Below the pieces are notes generated by a model, which saw only the letters and a program-made list of their open reading frames with translations, was not told the DNA's origin and did not search any database. Below are positions 36,135 to 49,684 of a stretch of DNA of 64,000 nt, one piece after another. The DNA comes from Arachis hypogaea. Lineage: Eukaryota > Streptophyta > Magnoliopsida > Fabales > Fabaceae. The position numbers and the translations under genes were made by a program. The stretch is from assembly GCF_003086295.3 (NCBI RefSeq), contig NC_092043.1, positions 51,426,598 through 51,490,597 of the forward strand, read 5' to 3'. Numbering within the stretch: position 1 is the stretch's first letter; the number at the start of each line of letters is the position of its first letter.

Positions 36135-36853
36135 CTTTTTTATTAACAAGACAAATGTCAAATTAAAGCAATATCCCAGGCAATGCAGCAAATAGATAGA
36201 GCTGATTAAAGGGTATTTATTTCCCCAAACTCACAAAGCAAAGACCTCGACCCATTAATGTTGTCTCAAGCTTCCAAATGCTGATGAAGAAGATCTCCAA
36301 CAAGTTCATCACCAAGTTTCAGTAACATTCGACACGCAAAGCAGTAGCAAGATCCCAGCTTCTTGTGCAACGCATTGATTGATTCAACCAAGAAAGCCTT
36401 TGAATCTCAACAACCTATATATAATATACATAATGTTGAGCTTAGTCAAAACTAGTAATAAACAAAACCCAGCAAAAAAAATTAAACTAAACAGAAAAAG
36501 TCTCAGCTTTGAGCATTTAGCATTCAGCAAGCAAGCATTTTCCAGGTAACAAGGTTGATATGAGAAAGGCAAGAAAATATTTGAGCTGAAGAAAACAAGA
36601 ATCGAAGAAAAATCGGCATCTGGGTATTCAAGAAAAAAGTATACCGGAAGAGGGTAGATGAAGATGCAGCTCCGCACTCACTCCATCATTCACCGGTGCT
36701 CTCATCTTTGCATTCTAACAACAGATAGTTAAAAAAGATAGAGAGTCAACCTTTACTGAACAGAGTTTTTCTTTCTTTTCTTTTCTGTTTTGGACGGTGA
36801 ACAGTTTTCTGACTTTTCTCTGGCTTTTGATCGGGAATTCGGGATGCGAGGAG

Positions 36854-36920
36854 GGCCAACGTGTGGAAGATGTCATCTACATTTGATCATAATTTATTTA
36901 TTTTCGTATTCATATATAAT
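36854..36920. repeat. Dispersed repeat matching the site into which hAT copy 2 inserted
   Basis: GGCCAACGTGTGGAAGATG, then ACATTTGATCATAATTTATT and GTATTCATATATA, matches the sequence on both sides of hAT copy 2 (49669-49684 and 51756-51801) but without the insert. It lies about 720 bp upstream of the GT47 start codon. Its own nature is unknown. Confidence 0.85.
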
Positions 36921-37592
36921 ATTCATATTTATTTATGCGGGGATTTATTTATTTTGGGTAATGGTTTTTTGAGGAATTACAATACTCATACAATAATCTA
37001 CAATCCTCCTACATAAATACTAGGCAAAGTATTTGAATATATATTTAATTCAAATATATATAAGGATTTGATGGAACTATCAAATATATTTAAAAAATAA
37101 TAAATAGTCATTTCAAACTATCCAATATTTAGACCTCACAATTATAATTATTATTTGATAAAAATAATTAATTGTTAAATTTTTTATGATAATTCCATAA
37201 ATATTCATCTCTTTTTTTCTTTCTTTTACATCTTTTCATAACAACCATTATTTCGGCTGGAATAATATTTTTAGATTAAAAAATATTTTCATATTCAATA
37301 ACTCGTAATTTAAAATTTATCGACGACAACTGTAATAATAGCGTCGAAGACAACAAAAGTGTCTGCTTCTCTTTTACGCTTTCTGCTTTACGATTCCTCT
37401 CTCTCTCTCGCTTCCTGTTAGACCCAACGGCAGCAGTGGCGACCTTCCTCGCCATCACACTCTCCTTCTCCTCCTTTACTTTCTTCGTTCTTTTTCTCTT
37501 ACTTTATTGCCTCTGTTATCTCCCGTCTCCCCCTCCCTCTCTCCCTCGCTCGTCATTCTCTTTCCTTCCCTTCATGTCTCTCTCTTCGGCAG

Positions 37593-38021
37593 CTATGAAG
37601 CACGGACACTTCGCTGAGTTACTGTGTCCACGTGTCAGACACATTTCGGACACAACACTCGTCGACACTCGTCCGATACGCGTGTCTGTTGTGTCCAACC
37701 GTGTCTTAATAAAAAATAAAAAATTCTTCTCCGGACACGCCTGGACACACCTAAATACCATCACGTGTCAGCGTGTCCAGTCTTATTCTTAACATATATT
37801 CTTAAAATAAATTTAGATATAATATATATTATTATTTATTAAAACATAAAAATATCTTAATATCAATAAAATATCAAAATATCATTATGATTTATCTAAA
37901 AAATACTTTACATTTTATATGTATGCGTGTTCCCGTGTCATGTAAGATTTTAAAATTTGCGTGTCGGCATGTCTCGTGTCGTGTCATGTCCCGTGTCCGT
38001 GTCAGTATTTATGCATCATAG
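37593..38021. mobile_element. 429-bp non-autonomous hAT element
   Basis: Ends CTATGAAGCACGGACAC at the left and, as complement, CTATGATGCATAAATACTGA at the right. Perfect 8-bp target duplication TTCGGCAG at 37585-37592 and 38022-38029. Subterminal regions are rich in GTGTCCGTGTC-type words on both sides of an AT-rich core. No coding capacity. Confidence 0.9.
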
Positions 38022-38046
38022 TTCGGCAGTGACAAGGAATAGATCT

Positions 38047-39780
<1,734 letters not shown>

Positions 39781-40680
39781 ACCGGTGGATTCGCTGCTAA
39801 CATCACCGTGGACATGTTATCACAGAATATAGTGAGAGCCGTTCGCAGCTTAATCTGCAACTCTTGAAGCAGGTTTTTGATCCACTCGAGCTCAACTTGG
39901 CAAGCGGCTAGGTTTCGAAACTATGCCTCCGTTGATGACCTGATAATAGTGAACTATTTTCTGCAAAACCAAAAGACCAAATTAGTTCCTAGATATACAC
40001 AAAAGCCTGAGACAAATTTTCTATCCTCTAAATTTGTTGACCAGTCTGAATCAGCAAACCCATATAGCCAAAAATTACTGCACTTGTTGAACACCAAGCC
40101 AAGAGTTCTGGTACCTTGTAACCATCTAATGAGAAAACAAAAGATGATGTATAAATTGGTTGATATTACAAACCGCAAATGATATGTCTGACCTTGTCAC
40201 AGTTACATATTACAAAGCTCTTACTATGGAACGAAATAGGGAAGGATCTTCAAATTTCTCTGAGCCAATGGACAAGAGTTAAAGGGAGGAGATTATAGGG
40301 GTTGGCATACTAGTGGCAGAACTCATCCCAACCTTAGAAAGTAAATTATCTATATATCTAGATTAAGAAAAATGTAGCTTATTCGGACGAGTATATTGCA
40401 CTTGTATACCTAAAAAATAATGTAATTTTCCAAGATCTTTAAGTGAGAACATATTATGCAGTTTGTTAATCATCAATTGAACTTTAATAGTATCATTTCT
40501 AGTGATGATAATATCATCAACATAGCATCATATAAATAATGTAGGTTAGTCCATTCTTAATGATTAAAGAAGTATCTAACTTAGTAGTATGAAAACCAAA
40601 AGAATGGAGAGTTGAGCTGAGTTTCATAAACTATTCTCTAGGAGCATGTTTAAGACCACAGAGACTTTTATTTAATTTGT

Positions 40681-41739
40681 GAGTGAAACCTAATCCTGAC
40701 CCCTAACAATTTCACAAAATTCTTTTTTGCCCCTTAACAAAAGCATAATCCCATTGCGACTCCTAACGATTAACTCCGTGAGACCTTCTGCCTTCTCCAT
40801 TAATATCTCTGTCTAGAGCTAACAGATTTTATCTATGTAGACCGTTAAGTCAACAATTTAATCAAAAAAATCGTCCTTTTTTTTCTTTTCTTTTCTCCTT
40901 TCCTCCTCTATGCGAATCAGAATGCCACCAGGCCAACTTTCCTCTCTCCTTTTCTTCAACATCATTTTTGGTCACCATCGTCAACATCCACTACCATTAT
41001 CTGTTCTCGCTGTACCAACCCACTGTCATTCTTCTTATTCTTCTACCCACTGCCACCTCCTTTCAATTGAGTAATTTTATCTGTTTAAATACTTGAATTT
41101 GGTTTGGGATATAGTCTTACGAGTTGTCATTTTCTAGATTTTGATGATTGAGTATAAATATTTAATTAAAGTATCAATTTTTATGTGAAAGAGTAGTTTG
41201 GTGATTATGGGGAGCATTAGTGTTTTAATTTATTCGATATAAGGTTCTCCACTTGAAATGTAGATTTGGGATTTAATAATGTGAAACCAAATAGAGACAA
41301 GGTAAGCTAGTGAGAGAGGGATTGTGAGGATAACGAGAAGAAAAAGAAAGAGAGGGTACCAGTGGTAGCGCTAGGATTGCCGATGGTGAACAGAGAAGTA
41401 GGGGGAGAGATATGACTTTGTGGTTTTGGTTCGGTCGAAAAAAAGAATAATGATAACAGTGCAGTGGTGCAGCGAAAACAGAGAATGGTGGTGGATGTTG
41501 ATGATGATGGTGGCCAAAAATAGTGGAGAGGAGAAAGAAAAATGTAGAGAATGGTGGTAGGTGTTGGTGATGATTAGGGATTAAGTTGGGGTTATACTCC
41601 TCCTAATGACGAAAATTTTGACGGGAATGCCAGAATGTCTAGAAAAAATAATGGATAAGGGTCGTGATGAGATTATATTTTCGTTAAGGGACTGAAAAGA
41701 ATTTATGAAATTGTTAGGGGTTGAGGTGAAGTTTCACTC
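40681..41739. mobile_element. MULE-like element with about 85-bp TIRs, inserted in copia RT
   Basis: The left end GAGTGAAACCTAATCCTGAC, CCCTAACAATTTCACAAAAT is matched by the complement of the right end GAGTGAAACTTCACCTCAAC, CCCTAACAATTTCATAAATT; the arms stay similar for about 85 bp. TTTAATTTG (9 bp) flanks both ends (40671-40679, 41740-41748). Long TIRs plus a 9-bp duplication indicate the Mutator superfamily. The interior has no transposase. Confidence 0.88.
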
Positions 41740-43050
41740 TTTAATTTGCATACAAGGTCTAAAGTCTTGAGACTAATGCATGTAAATTTTTTAATATAAA
41801 TCACCATTTAAAAAAATGTTATTAAAATCAAATTGTCTTAAAATTTAGTTTTAAGACAAAACTATATATAGTTAGAATAAGTTTTACAGCACGTGGTTGA
41901 CCTTATGAATCAGTTAAATACTCTTTGAAATTCAAAATTAGGGGTGTTCATGGTACGGCCCGACTCGGTTCCGAACATTTTAGAGGTTAATTTGGTGTGA
42001 TTTCATCGGGTTTAGAAACAGATAAGGGTCTTAAAAATAAACTCGGTCATTATTTCGGGTCGGGTCCGGGTCAAGGCGAACCCGACTTCACCCGACCCAT
42101 GTGCGCCCTAAGGGAACTAAAAAAAATATATATGTTTTAAATAAATTTCAATAGGTTTAATTACTTTGCAGGTCCCTATAGTTTCACCGAATTTTCAATT
42201 AGGTTCCTATACTTTTTTTCTTTTCAATTGGGTCCCTGTACCTTATTTTTTTTCAATTAAGTCCCTGCCGTCAGTGTACTATTTGAGATAACAGAATATT
42301 CTTCATAAAAAAGAAATATTCTTGGCAATTAGCTGTAGAGGCTTGGTGAAGTAATCTGAATTTTTCCCTAATACCCAAATAACCCCTCGCATTTCATTCC
42401 TAAGAAAAAAAGAAACCCTAAGTTTCTCTTGTCTTCTCCGTCTCCTGCCTCCGTCGACGGCATGTGTGTCTGCCATCGACTGCAACAGACGGTTGCCGGT
42501 GTCCCCTCCGTCACCTTCTCTCTGCGCTGGGCCGTTGTGCGTTGTTGTTGTCAGAGGTCTTCTCCACGGTTTGTCCGGCCAAGGCGTCTTCGTTCCGTTG
42601 CGGTGAAGGCCCTCGCCTGGAGTCACCATGCCGCACGTTGCCGAGCCTCTGACCACGCTTCTGCTCCATCTCCCTGCAGTCGAAGTTTCGGCAAGTAAGT
42701 GACAAAGAAAAAAACCTATTTTTTCAGTATTAAAAGTTGATATTTATGTTATTTTTTAAAAAAAAATATGGCATTGTTTGACTGTTGTTGCTGTGATGGT
42801 GGTGCTTTAAATAGATTCTACTTCTATTTTTATTAAATGGATTTTGCTTTCAATGGGAGATTTGTGAAAGTGTAATGTATGCTGATGGTTTCAACTTATG
42901 AAAGTTTGAACCTTTTTTTCAAATTATGTGATTGAATGGAGGTACTATGGCATTGAATGATGAATTTTGTTTATTCTTGAATGTTGATTGTTGTGGCTGT
43001 GCTGATGTTGCTTTAAATGGATTATGTTTCTGTTTTTAATACCTGTAGGG

Positions 43051-43731
43051 ATGAGGGACTCAGATTTTACCATAGACATACACCATGGTGGCAAGTTTCA
43101 TGATTTAGGAAACGGGCTAGAATATTTGGGGGGAAAGGTGTTGGAAGATATGCATTATGAACTCGATGAATGGAGTTTGCAAGAAATAGTTAGTAAGTTG
43201 CAAAAGTTAGGGTACAAAGGGAATGCCAGGATCTGATACTGTGAACCAGGCTGTCAATTGAGCTCGGGTCTCAGAGAGTTGATGAGTGATGGAGATGCCA
43301 TGAGAATGGGTAGGTTATTAGTGTCGCAAACTGTTAAGCATTGCTCGGTGTATGTTGTTGATGGTTGTAGGGAAGGTAACGGTGTTGAGATATGTTCGAA
43401 TGATAAGGACTATGTGCCAACTGAAGCTGATTACAATGAGAGTGGTTTCGTAGAAGTAGAGGTTGAATGTGAATCAGAAGCGTCTAGTGAGGAGGATGGA
43501 TTTGATGACAGTGCAGACGATGGAGACCACGAGGATCATTTTGGGTTTGACGTTGAAGATGGAAATGATGGTGGAGTTGGAAATGCTTTTGGGGGATTTG
43601 ATGGCCCTTTAAATGAACATGACAATGCTCAAACTGGTAGTGTTGATGCTGCTGTGAATGACGCCACCGTTAGGGATGATGTTGAGGTCAGAGAGATTTT
43701 CGAGAGTTATGAACTTATAAATAGATTATAA
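43051..43731 (+). pseudogene. MULE-associated N-terminal protein, one in-frame stop
   Basis: The reading starts at ATG 43051 just after an AG acceptor (CCTGTAG). First block: FTIDIHHGGKFHDL, LEYLGGKVL, ELDEWSLQEIVSKLQKLGY, the PB1-like N-terminal domain typical of plant MULE transposases. TGA at 43234-43236 interrupts it; reading through in the same frame gives YCEPGCQLSSGLREL, AMRMGRLLV, then a very acidic stretch to TAA at 43729-43731. A Trp codon (TGG to TGA) is the likely origin of the stop. The downstream transposase core is absent. Confidence 0.7.
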
Positions 43732-43926
43732 ATCTCTCTTGTAAATAGACTATAAGATGATTATCAATTGATTATGCTGTGTTATAAATCTCTCTTGTAA
43801 ATGGATTATAAATTCATTGAAAAAAGAGCTGAATATCCATGTTGCAATCTGCTGTTTACCTGATTTCAGAACCTGGTCTTGCTGCTGCCGCCAACGGAGA
43901 AGATCTGAATGCTGCTGACATTGTGC

Positions 43927-44381
43927 CTACTGTTGCGCCTGCTGCTGCTGCTGCTGCTAATCTTGCAGCTGCTGTTGACACTGATCCTGCTGTCGACAAC
44001 AGATCCGATGTGAATATCTGTAGATCTGAGCGAATAAGGAAAACATGGGTAGCAGGGGAAGAGGAAGGGGCAGGGGAAGAGGAAGGGGCAGGGGAAGGGG
44101 TAGAGGAAGGGGTACAGCTGCATCTTCACAACCACTCCCCACCACACCTGCATCTTCCCAATAGCTACTGTTGCGCCTGCTGCTGCTGCTGCTGATCTTG
44201 CAGCTGCTGTTGACACTGATCCTGCTGCCGACAACAGATCCGATGTGAATATCTGTAGATCTAAGCGAATAAGAGAAACATGGGTAGCAGGGGAAGAGGA
44301 AGGGGCAGGGGAAGGGGTAGAGGAAGGGGTACAGCTGCATCTTCACAACCACTCCCCACCACACCTGCATCTTCCCAATAG
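43927..44381 (+). repeat. Tandem duplication, units 238 and 217 bp, in the MULE C-terminal region
   Basis: CTACTGTTGCGCCTGCTGCT starts at 43927 and 44165. Each unit contains a GCTGCTGCT run, a GGAAGAGGAAGGGGCAGG minisatellite and CAACCACTCCCCACCACACC. The second unit is shorter mainly because it has fewer GAAGAGGAAGGGGCAGGG repeats. Confidence 0.9.
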
Positions 44382-44702
44382 CTACCCACCACACCTGCTG
44401 TTGCTGCCTCTACTCAACCACCTCCTATACTTGCAACTTCAGCTTCTCAGGCTCCAACCACATCCACCGGTGCAGTGGCTCTAACCACAGCCACCTCACA
44501 ACAAGCCTTACCTCTTGAAGGGCCAGCCTCCCAGCCTCTCCTAGCTGTGGCAAGTGCAAAATCTCACCAAGCACCTAGAGCATCTTCTCAACCTTTACCA
44601 AAGACAAAGGTGTTTGGTGTGAGGAGAAGTTGGCGGCTGAAGTTAGGAGTGATGAAGCAAAAAGGGGCACCTAGTCTATATATAGACCTAAGTGATGACT
44701 GA
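44046..44702 (+). pseudogene. RG-rich and Pro/Thr-rich C-terminal remnant of the MULE protein
   Basis: From ATG 44046 one frame reads MGSRGRGRGRG..., an RG-repeat segment, then SSQPLPTTPASSQ and a TAG; the second duplicate repeats this. After it, TPAVAASTQPPPILATSASQ leads to a basic end VRRSWRLKLGVMKQKGAP and stop at 44702. A basic RRS-RLRLGV-like end is, in my recollection, typical of plant MULE proteins. The TAGs make it a pseudogene. Confidence 0.5.
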
Positions 44703-45173
44703 AGTCTCTTTATATTTATAGTTAGGGTTGTTGGGATTGCTGTTAAATAGTATATTTTGTGATGAATTGTGTCTATGTGGCCACTGTTTATTATGTGGAT
44801 AGGACCACTATTTTGATATTTTGTAATCAGGTTGGACCACTTTTAATTGTTGCACTTCTTGGATCTTTATTTTGGATTAGCTATATGTGGTATATTATAT
44901 GACCACTTATGTTATGATATTTTGTGTAAGTATGGTTTATAAGAACACTTAATGAAAATATATGTAGCATATTTTCTGGCCACTTCTTGCTGCAAGTTGT
45001 TGTCACTTGTGAAAATTTAAATATTCACATTGATAAAATTGCTTCCCAACTATCATTTGTTATACACAAAAAATACATCAAAGTGCAAAATTGATTTAAA
45101 CTAAACATAATTAACTTTAATTGGATTGAAGCTATACAATCTCTTATATTACAACTTCATAGTACAGATAACT

Positions 45174-45880
45174 CTAAACTCTTGCAAACCACATTCTAAT
45201 TATTAAGATTAGCAAAAACATAAATAGCATATATTGCATTTTACATTGAATTTTCATATTGTCATCCAACCTCCCAACTTGTTCTTGAAGAATATTCAAC
45301 TCATCACATAATCTACCCACACAAGTATCTATTTCTTTGGCTTCAACAATTAATCTCTCCATCTCCATGTTTAGCCTCTCTATCTTTCTTTCTTGTGCAT
45401 CCAATTTCAACATTTCAGCTTCCAACTTAGCAGAATTTTGTGTTCCAACAACTCCAACAGCAGCAGCAGCAGACACGTTACTTCTTGCACCAACTTCATC
45501 AACCCACTCAAAAAATTTGCATCTTCTGTTAGGACAAGAAATAAATCTTCTATTAGGATTCTTTGTTGTTCCTGAAATTTGAAGACTCAGAGTGTCACCA
45601 CAAAAACAGTGAACCCGCCTTTCTTTTTCCTTTGGACACCCATTCTTTGCACCGTCATCAACCTCAATCCAATCAAAATCATCAATCCACTCAAAAAAGT
45701 TGCATTTTAGTATCTTCCCACAAGTAACATACCTCCTACCATGGTCAGAAACGGTTGAGGAACAGTGGACGGTTACTGCCTATCCACAGAAACACAGGTG
45801 TCTTCTTTCCTTCGAGTACGAGCTCCTAGAAACACAGCTTTCTGAAGAGAGAATGAATGAGGTTTCTTGACTATGAGCCA
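45174..45880 (-). pseudogene. GRF-type zinc finger and coiled-coil membrane protein of the MULE, one nonsense codon
   Basis: Minus-strand reading from ATG 45880. It contains two GRF-like zinc modules: a degenerate first (HLCFCG, stop, then RRYVTCGKILKCNFFEWID) and an intact second (VHCFCGDTLSLQISGTTKNP, RRFISCPNRRCKFFEWVDEV). A coiled coil (KLDAQERKIERLNMEMERLI, about 45400-45340) and a C-terminal hydrophobic segment (MLFMFLLILIIRMW) follow, ending at 45174. GRF zinc fingers bind single-stranded nucleic acid. Such genes are, in my recollection, common passengers of MULEs. TAG lies in module one, at about 45811. Confidence 0.7.
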
Positions 45881-46560
45881 TAAATTTGGAGAAGAAGAGA
45901 AACCTCAAAACTGCAACGAGAGTGTTTATAGGGAGAAGTCAGGGGTAAATATGTCATTCCACAGCTCACTAACATTTTTTTAATGTCAAACATTAACAGG
46001 GACTTAATTGAAAAAAAAAAGGTATAAGGACCAATTGAAAAGAAAAAAAAGTATAGGGACCTAATTGAAAATTCGGTGAAACTATAGGGACCTACAGAGT
46101 AATTAAACAATTTCAATATTATGTTATATTGATTATAAGCTTATTGTTTTATTTTTAATCACACTTGTTGAATTAGAAAATAAATCAAAGAAGCATCAAA
46201 TTAGAATTTAGAGATAAATTCAAGTTCAAATATGGATATCAACTTTTCGGTAACAATTTTTTTTTTATAAATAAGGGCATCATAAATAAGTTTCTTTATA
46301 CATAAATTTCTTTATAAATTATTGTTAAAACTTTAAAGACTCGATTTTCATCCGATTTGGACTGGTATAATTGTGGCTCGAAAATGTTTAGATTTCATCA
46401 GATCTAAAATTGGGTTAAGATCTAAAAAATAGATCCAATATATATTTAAAACCGATCTGAATCAGAACAAATTCAATTTCACCCAACCCATAAACATCCA
46501 TATTCAAAACCATGTGACTGATGGAACCCTTTTGCAGCAAGTCTAACTTTAAACCTTTGA

Positions 46561-47249
46561 ATACTATTATTAGAATTTTTTTTTTTCATAGCAACTATTC
46601 TTGATCTTTGTGTATTTGCTATCCTTTACACAATCCATCTAATACATGACCAAGCTTAACACATCATATAGAACAGACAAATATTTTTGGGTAATTAATA
46701 TTATGGATTCATCAAGATTTTTCCACAACTACAAGATTTTTGGGTCATTAATATAAAATAGGAACATAAACTATTGAACATTTTTTACACTATGAAATTA
46801 CTATTGAGAGTAACATTAATAATGACTATAAACATATAAACCATGTAACTGGTGTACCATTGTTTCAATTCAGAACCCTACAAATATATATATATATACT
46901 CTTTCCACACTAAAGAACTGGCTGACGGCGGCGGATAGAGAGGGATGACTGATGGCTAATGGTGGGCGGATAAAATATAAATGTGGTATTGGGAGGAAGA
47001 AAAAGAAGGGAGAAGGATCAAAATATTCGAAAAAGAAAATAGAAATAATTTGGTTTATTTGTTTATTTCGCGCTTAATCTTGCATATTCACTGTGTTTTC
47101 GTGTAAGGAATCAAATAATAGAGCATGTGTCTAAGCATTTCCCGGTCATCAGGTCATACCGTCATACTAATTGATGAGAAGTACCTTTTCTTTATCCAAC
47201 TTTGCTTTTTTTTTTTTAATTTTATTTTTATTTTTATATTCATAATAAT
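46561..47249. other. Intergenic, no gene recognised
   Basis: AT-rich between the nested copia block and the second LINE. No recognisable motif. Confidence 0.4.
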
Positions 47250-49650
47250 ATTTTTTTGAGAAATGCTATAGTAAAAAGTGTTTTTCAATAAAAGTATTTT
47301 CAGAACACATTATGAGTCCACACAATTAAAACCATTTATGTCTAAGTTGATTTCGGACTCTCAATCTAATTTCATCCCTAGAAGAATTAGTGTAAACAAT
47401 GGCATTATTATTCAGAAAGTAGTTCATTCTACAAGAAGCAAGAAAGGAAAAAGAGACATGATTATTAAAGTAATCTCAAAAAAGCTTACGACAAACTTAA
47501 ATGAAGTTTTATTCTTGATTCGCTAAAAGATGCAAACTTCCCCCTCCCCCGCGCAGATCATTAGCCTCATCGGATGCTACATATCTACTTCTTCCATTTA
47601 TGTTCTTTGGAATGGTTTTTTTTGGAGGCGGCTTTCAACCCATTGCGAAGAATTTGTTAGGGAGATTCTCTATGCCCTTATTTATTTGTTATTTACATTC
47701 AAAGATTGTCTTAGTAAATTAAAAAGCTTATTAATGATAACAAGTGGAAACTTATTAGCTTTTTAAAAATGGTCCTAATTTGACTCACTTATATTTTGCG
47801 GATGATCTGATTCTTTTTTCTAAAGTAGACAACACTCAAGTTAAGGTGATCAAGGAGGCTCTTGAAAACCTTTTGTAGAAGTTATAGTCAAAGCATACGT
47901 TATGGCAAATCTTGTGCATTTTTCTCCAACAACATCCATCATTCGATCAAGAATGAGTTGAGTATCAACCTGAAAATTTTCCTAACTTCTAATTTGGGGA
48001 AATATCTAGGTGTCTCTCATTCATGATCACTATAGCCAACATCAGTTCCACTTTATCCTGGATAGAATGATGAAGAAACTGAATAGTTGGAACAACAATA
48101 CCCTCTCTCGTCGGAATATGTACCTTGGCGCACTCTTCTTTCTTATATTCTTAGTTATGCTATGCAAATTATGAAAATTTCGGTGGCTTTTTTCTTATGA
48201 ATCTTGCTTGGGGACTTATTAATAATAAAAAGACTCTTTGGGTTAGGGTACTTCGAAGTAAGTATGGATGTGAAGAAGATTCTATCCTTAAAGTCAGATA
48301 AAAAAACTAGCAGCTCTAATGCTTAATTGTGAAGGTTTGGAATGATTTCAAAGCCCATCTTATTTGGCGTATTGGCAAAGGAAATGAGGTTGCCTTTTGG
48401 GCTGATCACTGGATTTCGAGTATTCCTAAGCTTAGTGATTTAGCATTAGATGACATTCACCTCTTATTAAATGATAAGGTAGCAGATTATGCTAATTCGG
48501 ATGACAATTGGAGATCTAATATTTTCAACGAGATTCTACTTGGTGATATTGTTAACATGATGAGAATTATCAAAACCCCCAAAGGGAGCTAGGAGAAGAT
48601 GTTGTTTATTGGCTTCCCTCTTCTACATCAAGCTAGCCACCAACCTAGTTCTAATTCTAGTTTCTCTTTTACCAAGGTCTGGAAGCTATAATTTCCTCAA
48701 AGACTAGGAGCCATCATTTGGCTGCTTGCTTAAAATGCTGTTTTGACTAATGAAAATAGAGCGAAAAAGAGACTTATCGACGTTGCTGATTGCCCCAGAT
48801 GTCAGAACTCCACTAAAACCTTGCTCTATGTTATGCATGACTGTCCCTTCATCAGCAAAATTTGGAAAGAAAATCTTTGGAGTCTTCGCAAGAGAAATAA
48901 TGGAACTAGTTGGCTTTTTCTTTTTATTACTAACTGTAACTTCTAACAAACTCACTCCAATCTAGACAGTTTGTTCAATCGAGCTACTTACCTGACTAGG
49001 AATTACGAAGACTCGAAGAGTGTCTCTATATTTTGAAAGCAGGTCGTGCAACGATTAGCACGAAAGAGAGGATTTCATTGGATGGGAACCCCCTTAGGGA
49101 CTGGTCCAAGTTGAACGTTGATGGATTTGTCTCCCTTCCGTCGAGTGCGACAAGCTGTGGTGGTCTGATCCGTGATAACCAGGGTAGGGTCACTGCGGGG
49201 TTCATGCTAAATCTGGAAAAATGCTCGATTACCTTGGCCGAAATTTGAGGGTAGTATGTGGCCATTAAATTAGCTTTCGATTTGGTATTAAAAAACTCTT
49301 AGTTGAAACGAACTCTCTCTGTGTTTTTTGTTTTGTGCAGAACCAGTCTTGTGAGCGAGGTGCGAGCTCCTCCTTGCTTCCAGCCTTCAAAGTGCTCCTT
49401 GCTCAATCTCGGGATGTCCGCATAGCTCACATCTGTAGATAAAGAAATGTCTGTGCTGATTTACTCGCTAAGAAGGCACAGTCGCTGCCGATTGGTCTCT
49501 CTTGCTTCTCATCCCCTCCAGCTTTTCTCTCTGTTGCTCTCATGGCAGATGCTGCTGGAGTCAAGCTCCCTAGGATGATTCTTCTATAATTTTTGCTTTG
49601 CTTTTGGACAGTTGGTCCCGTTGCATATAAAAAAAAAAAAAATAATAAAA
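47250..49650 (+). mobile_element. 5'-truncated L1-type LINE with poly(A)-like tail
   Basis: Starts within the reverse transcriptase: LKPFMSKLISDSQSNFIP (about 47316-47370), VNNGIIIQKVVHS, then YFADDLILFSKVDN with the catalytic FADD box (about 47790-47835, in a shifted frame). Then NLAWGLINNKKTLWVRVLRS (about 48200), LIWRIGKGNEVAFWADHWIS (about 48360), a zf-RVT block (CPRCQNSTKTLLYVMHDCPF, about 48795) and an RNase H start (WSKLNVDGFVS, about 49105). It ends in AAAAAAAAAAAA-type sequence at about 49628-49655. Frameshifts and stops throughout. Orientation is plus. Only 35 bp separate it from hAT copy 2. Confidence 0.85.
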
Positions 49651-49684
49651 AATTAAGAAATATCCAGAGCCAACGTGTCGAAGA

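Larger units (their letters stand above)
42154..46109 (+). mobile_element. 3956-bp MULE with about 100-bp TIRs, transposase core deleted
   Basis: Starts GGTTTAATTACTTTGCAGGT; the complement of the right end is TGTTTAATTACTCTGTAGGT. The arms remain highly similar for about 100 bp (CCCTATAGTTTCACCGAATT and onward). 9-bp target duplication ATTTCAATA at 42145-42153 and 46110-46118. It carries two convergent gene remnants: a MULE N-terminal protein on + (from 43051) and a GRF-type zinc-finger protein on - (45880-45174). The MULE catalytic and SWIM domains are missing. A 275-bp MITE with the same ends lies at 52529-52803. Confidence 0.9.
41938..46501. mobile_element. hAT-like element (about 600 bp of its own) inserted in copia RT and itself interrupted
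   Basis: The left end TTAGGGGTGTTCATGG and the complement of the right end ATGGATGTTTATGG are imperfect inverted repeats; 8-bp duplication ATTCAAAA at 41930-41937 and 46502-46509. Subterminal GGGTCGGGT and ACCCGACCC words resemble other plant hAT non-autonomous elements. A 3956-bp MULE occupies its middle. No hAT transposase. Confidence 0.75.

Noticed and set aside
36384..36677. 97-residue minus-strand frame upstream of the GT47 gene
   Set aside because: Probably in the leader/promoter of GT47; Phe/Leu-rich with no family resemblance and no join to the main frame.
43839..44484. Pro/Leu/Cys-rich frames over the duplicated block
   Set aside because: Shadow frames of GCTGCT and GGAAGAGG minisatellites; the family-like frame is the RG-rich one.
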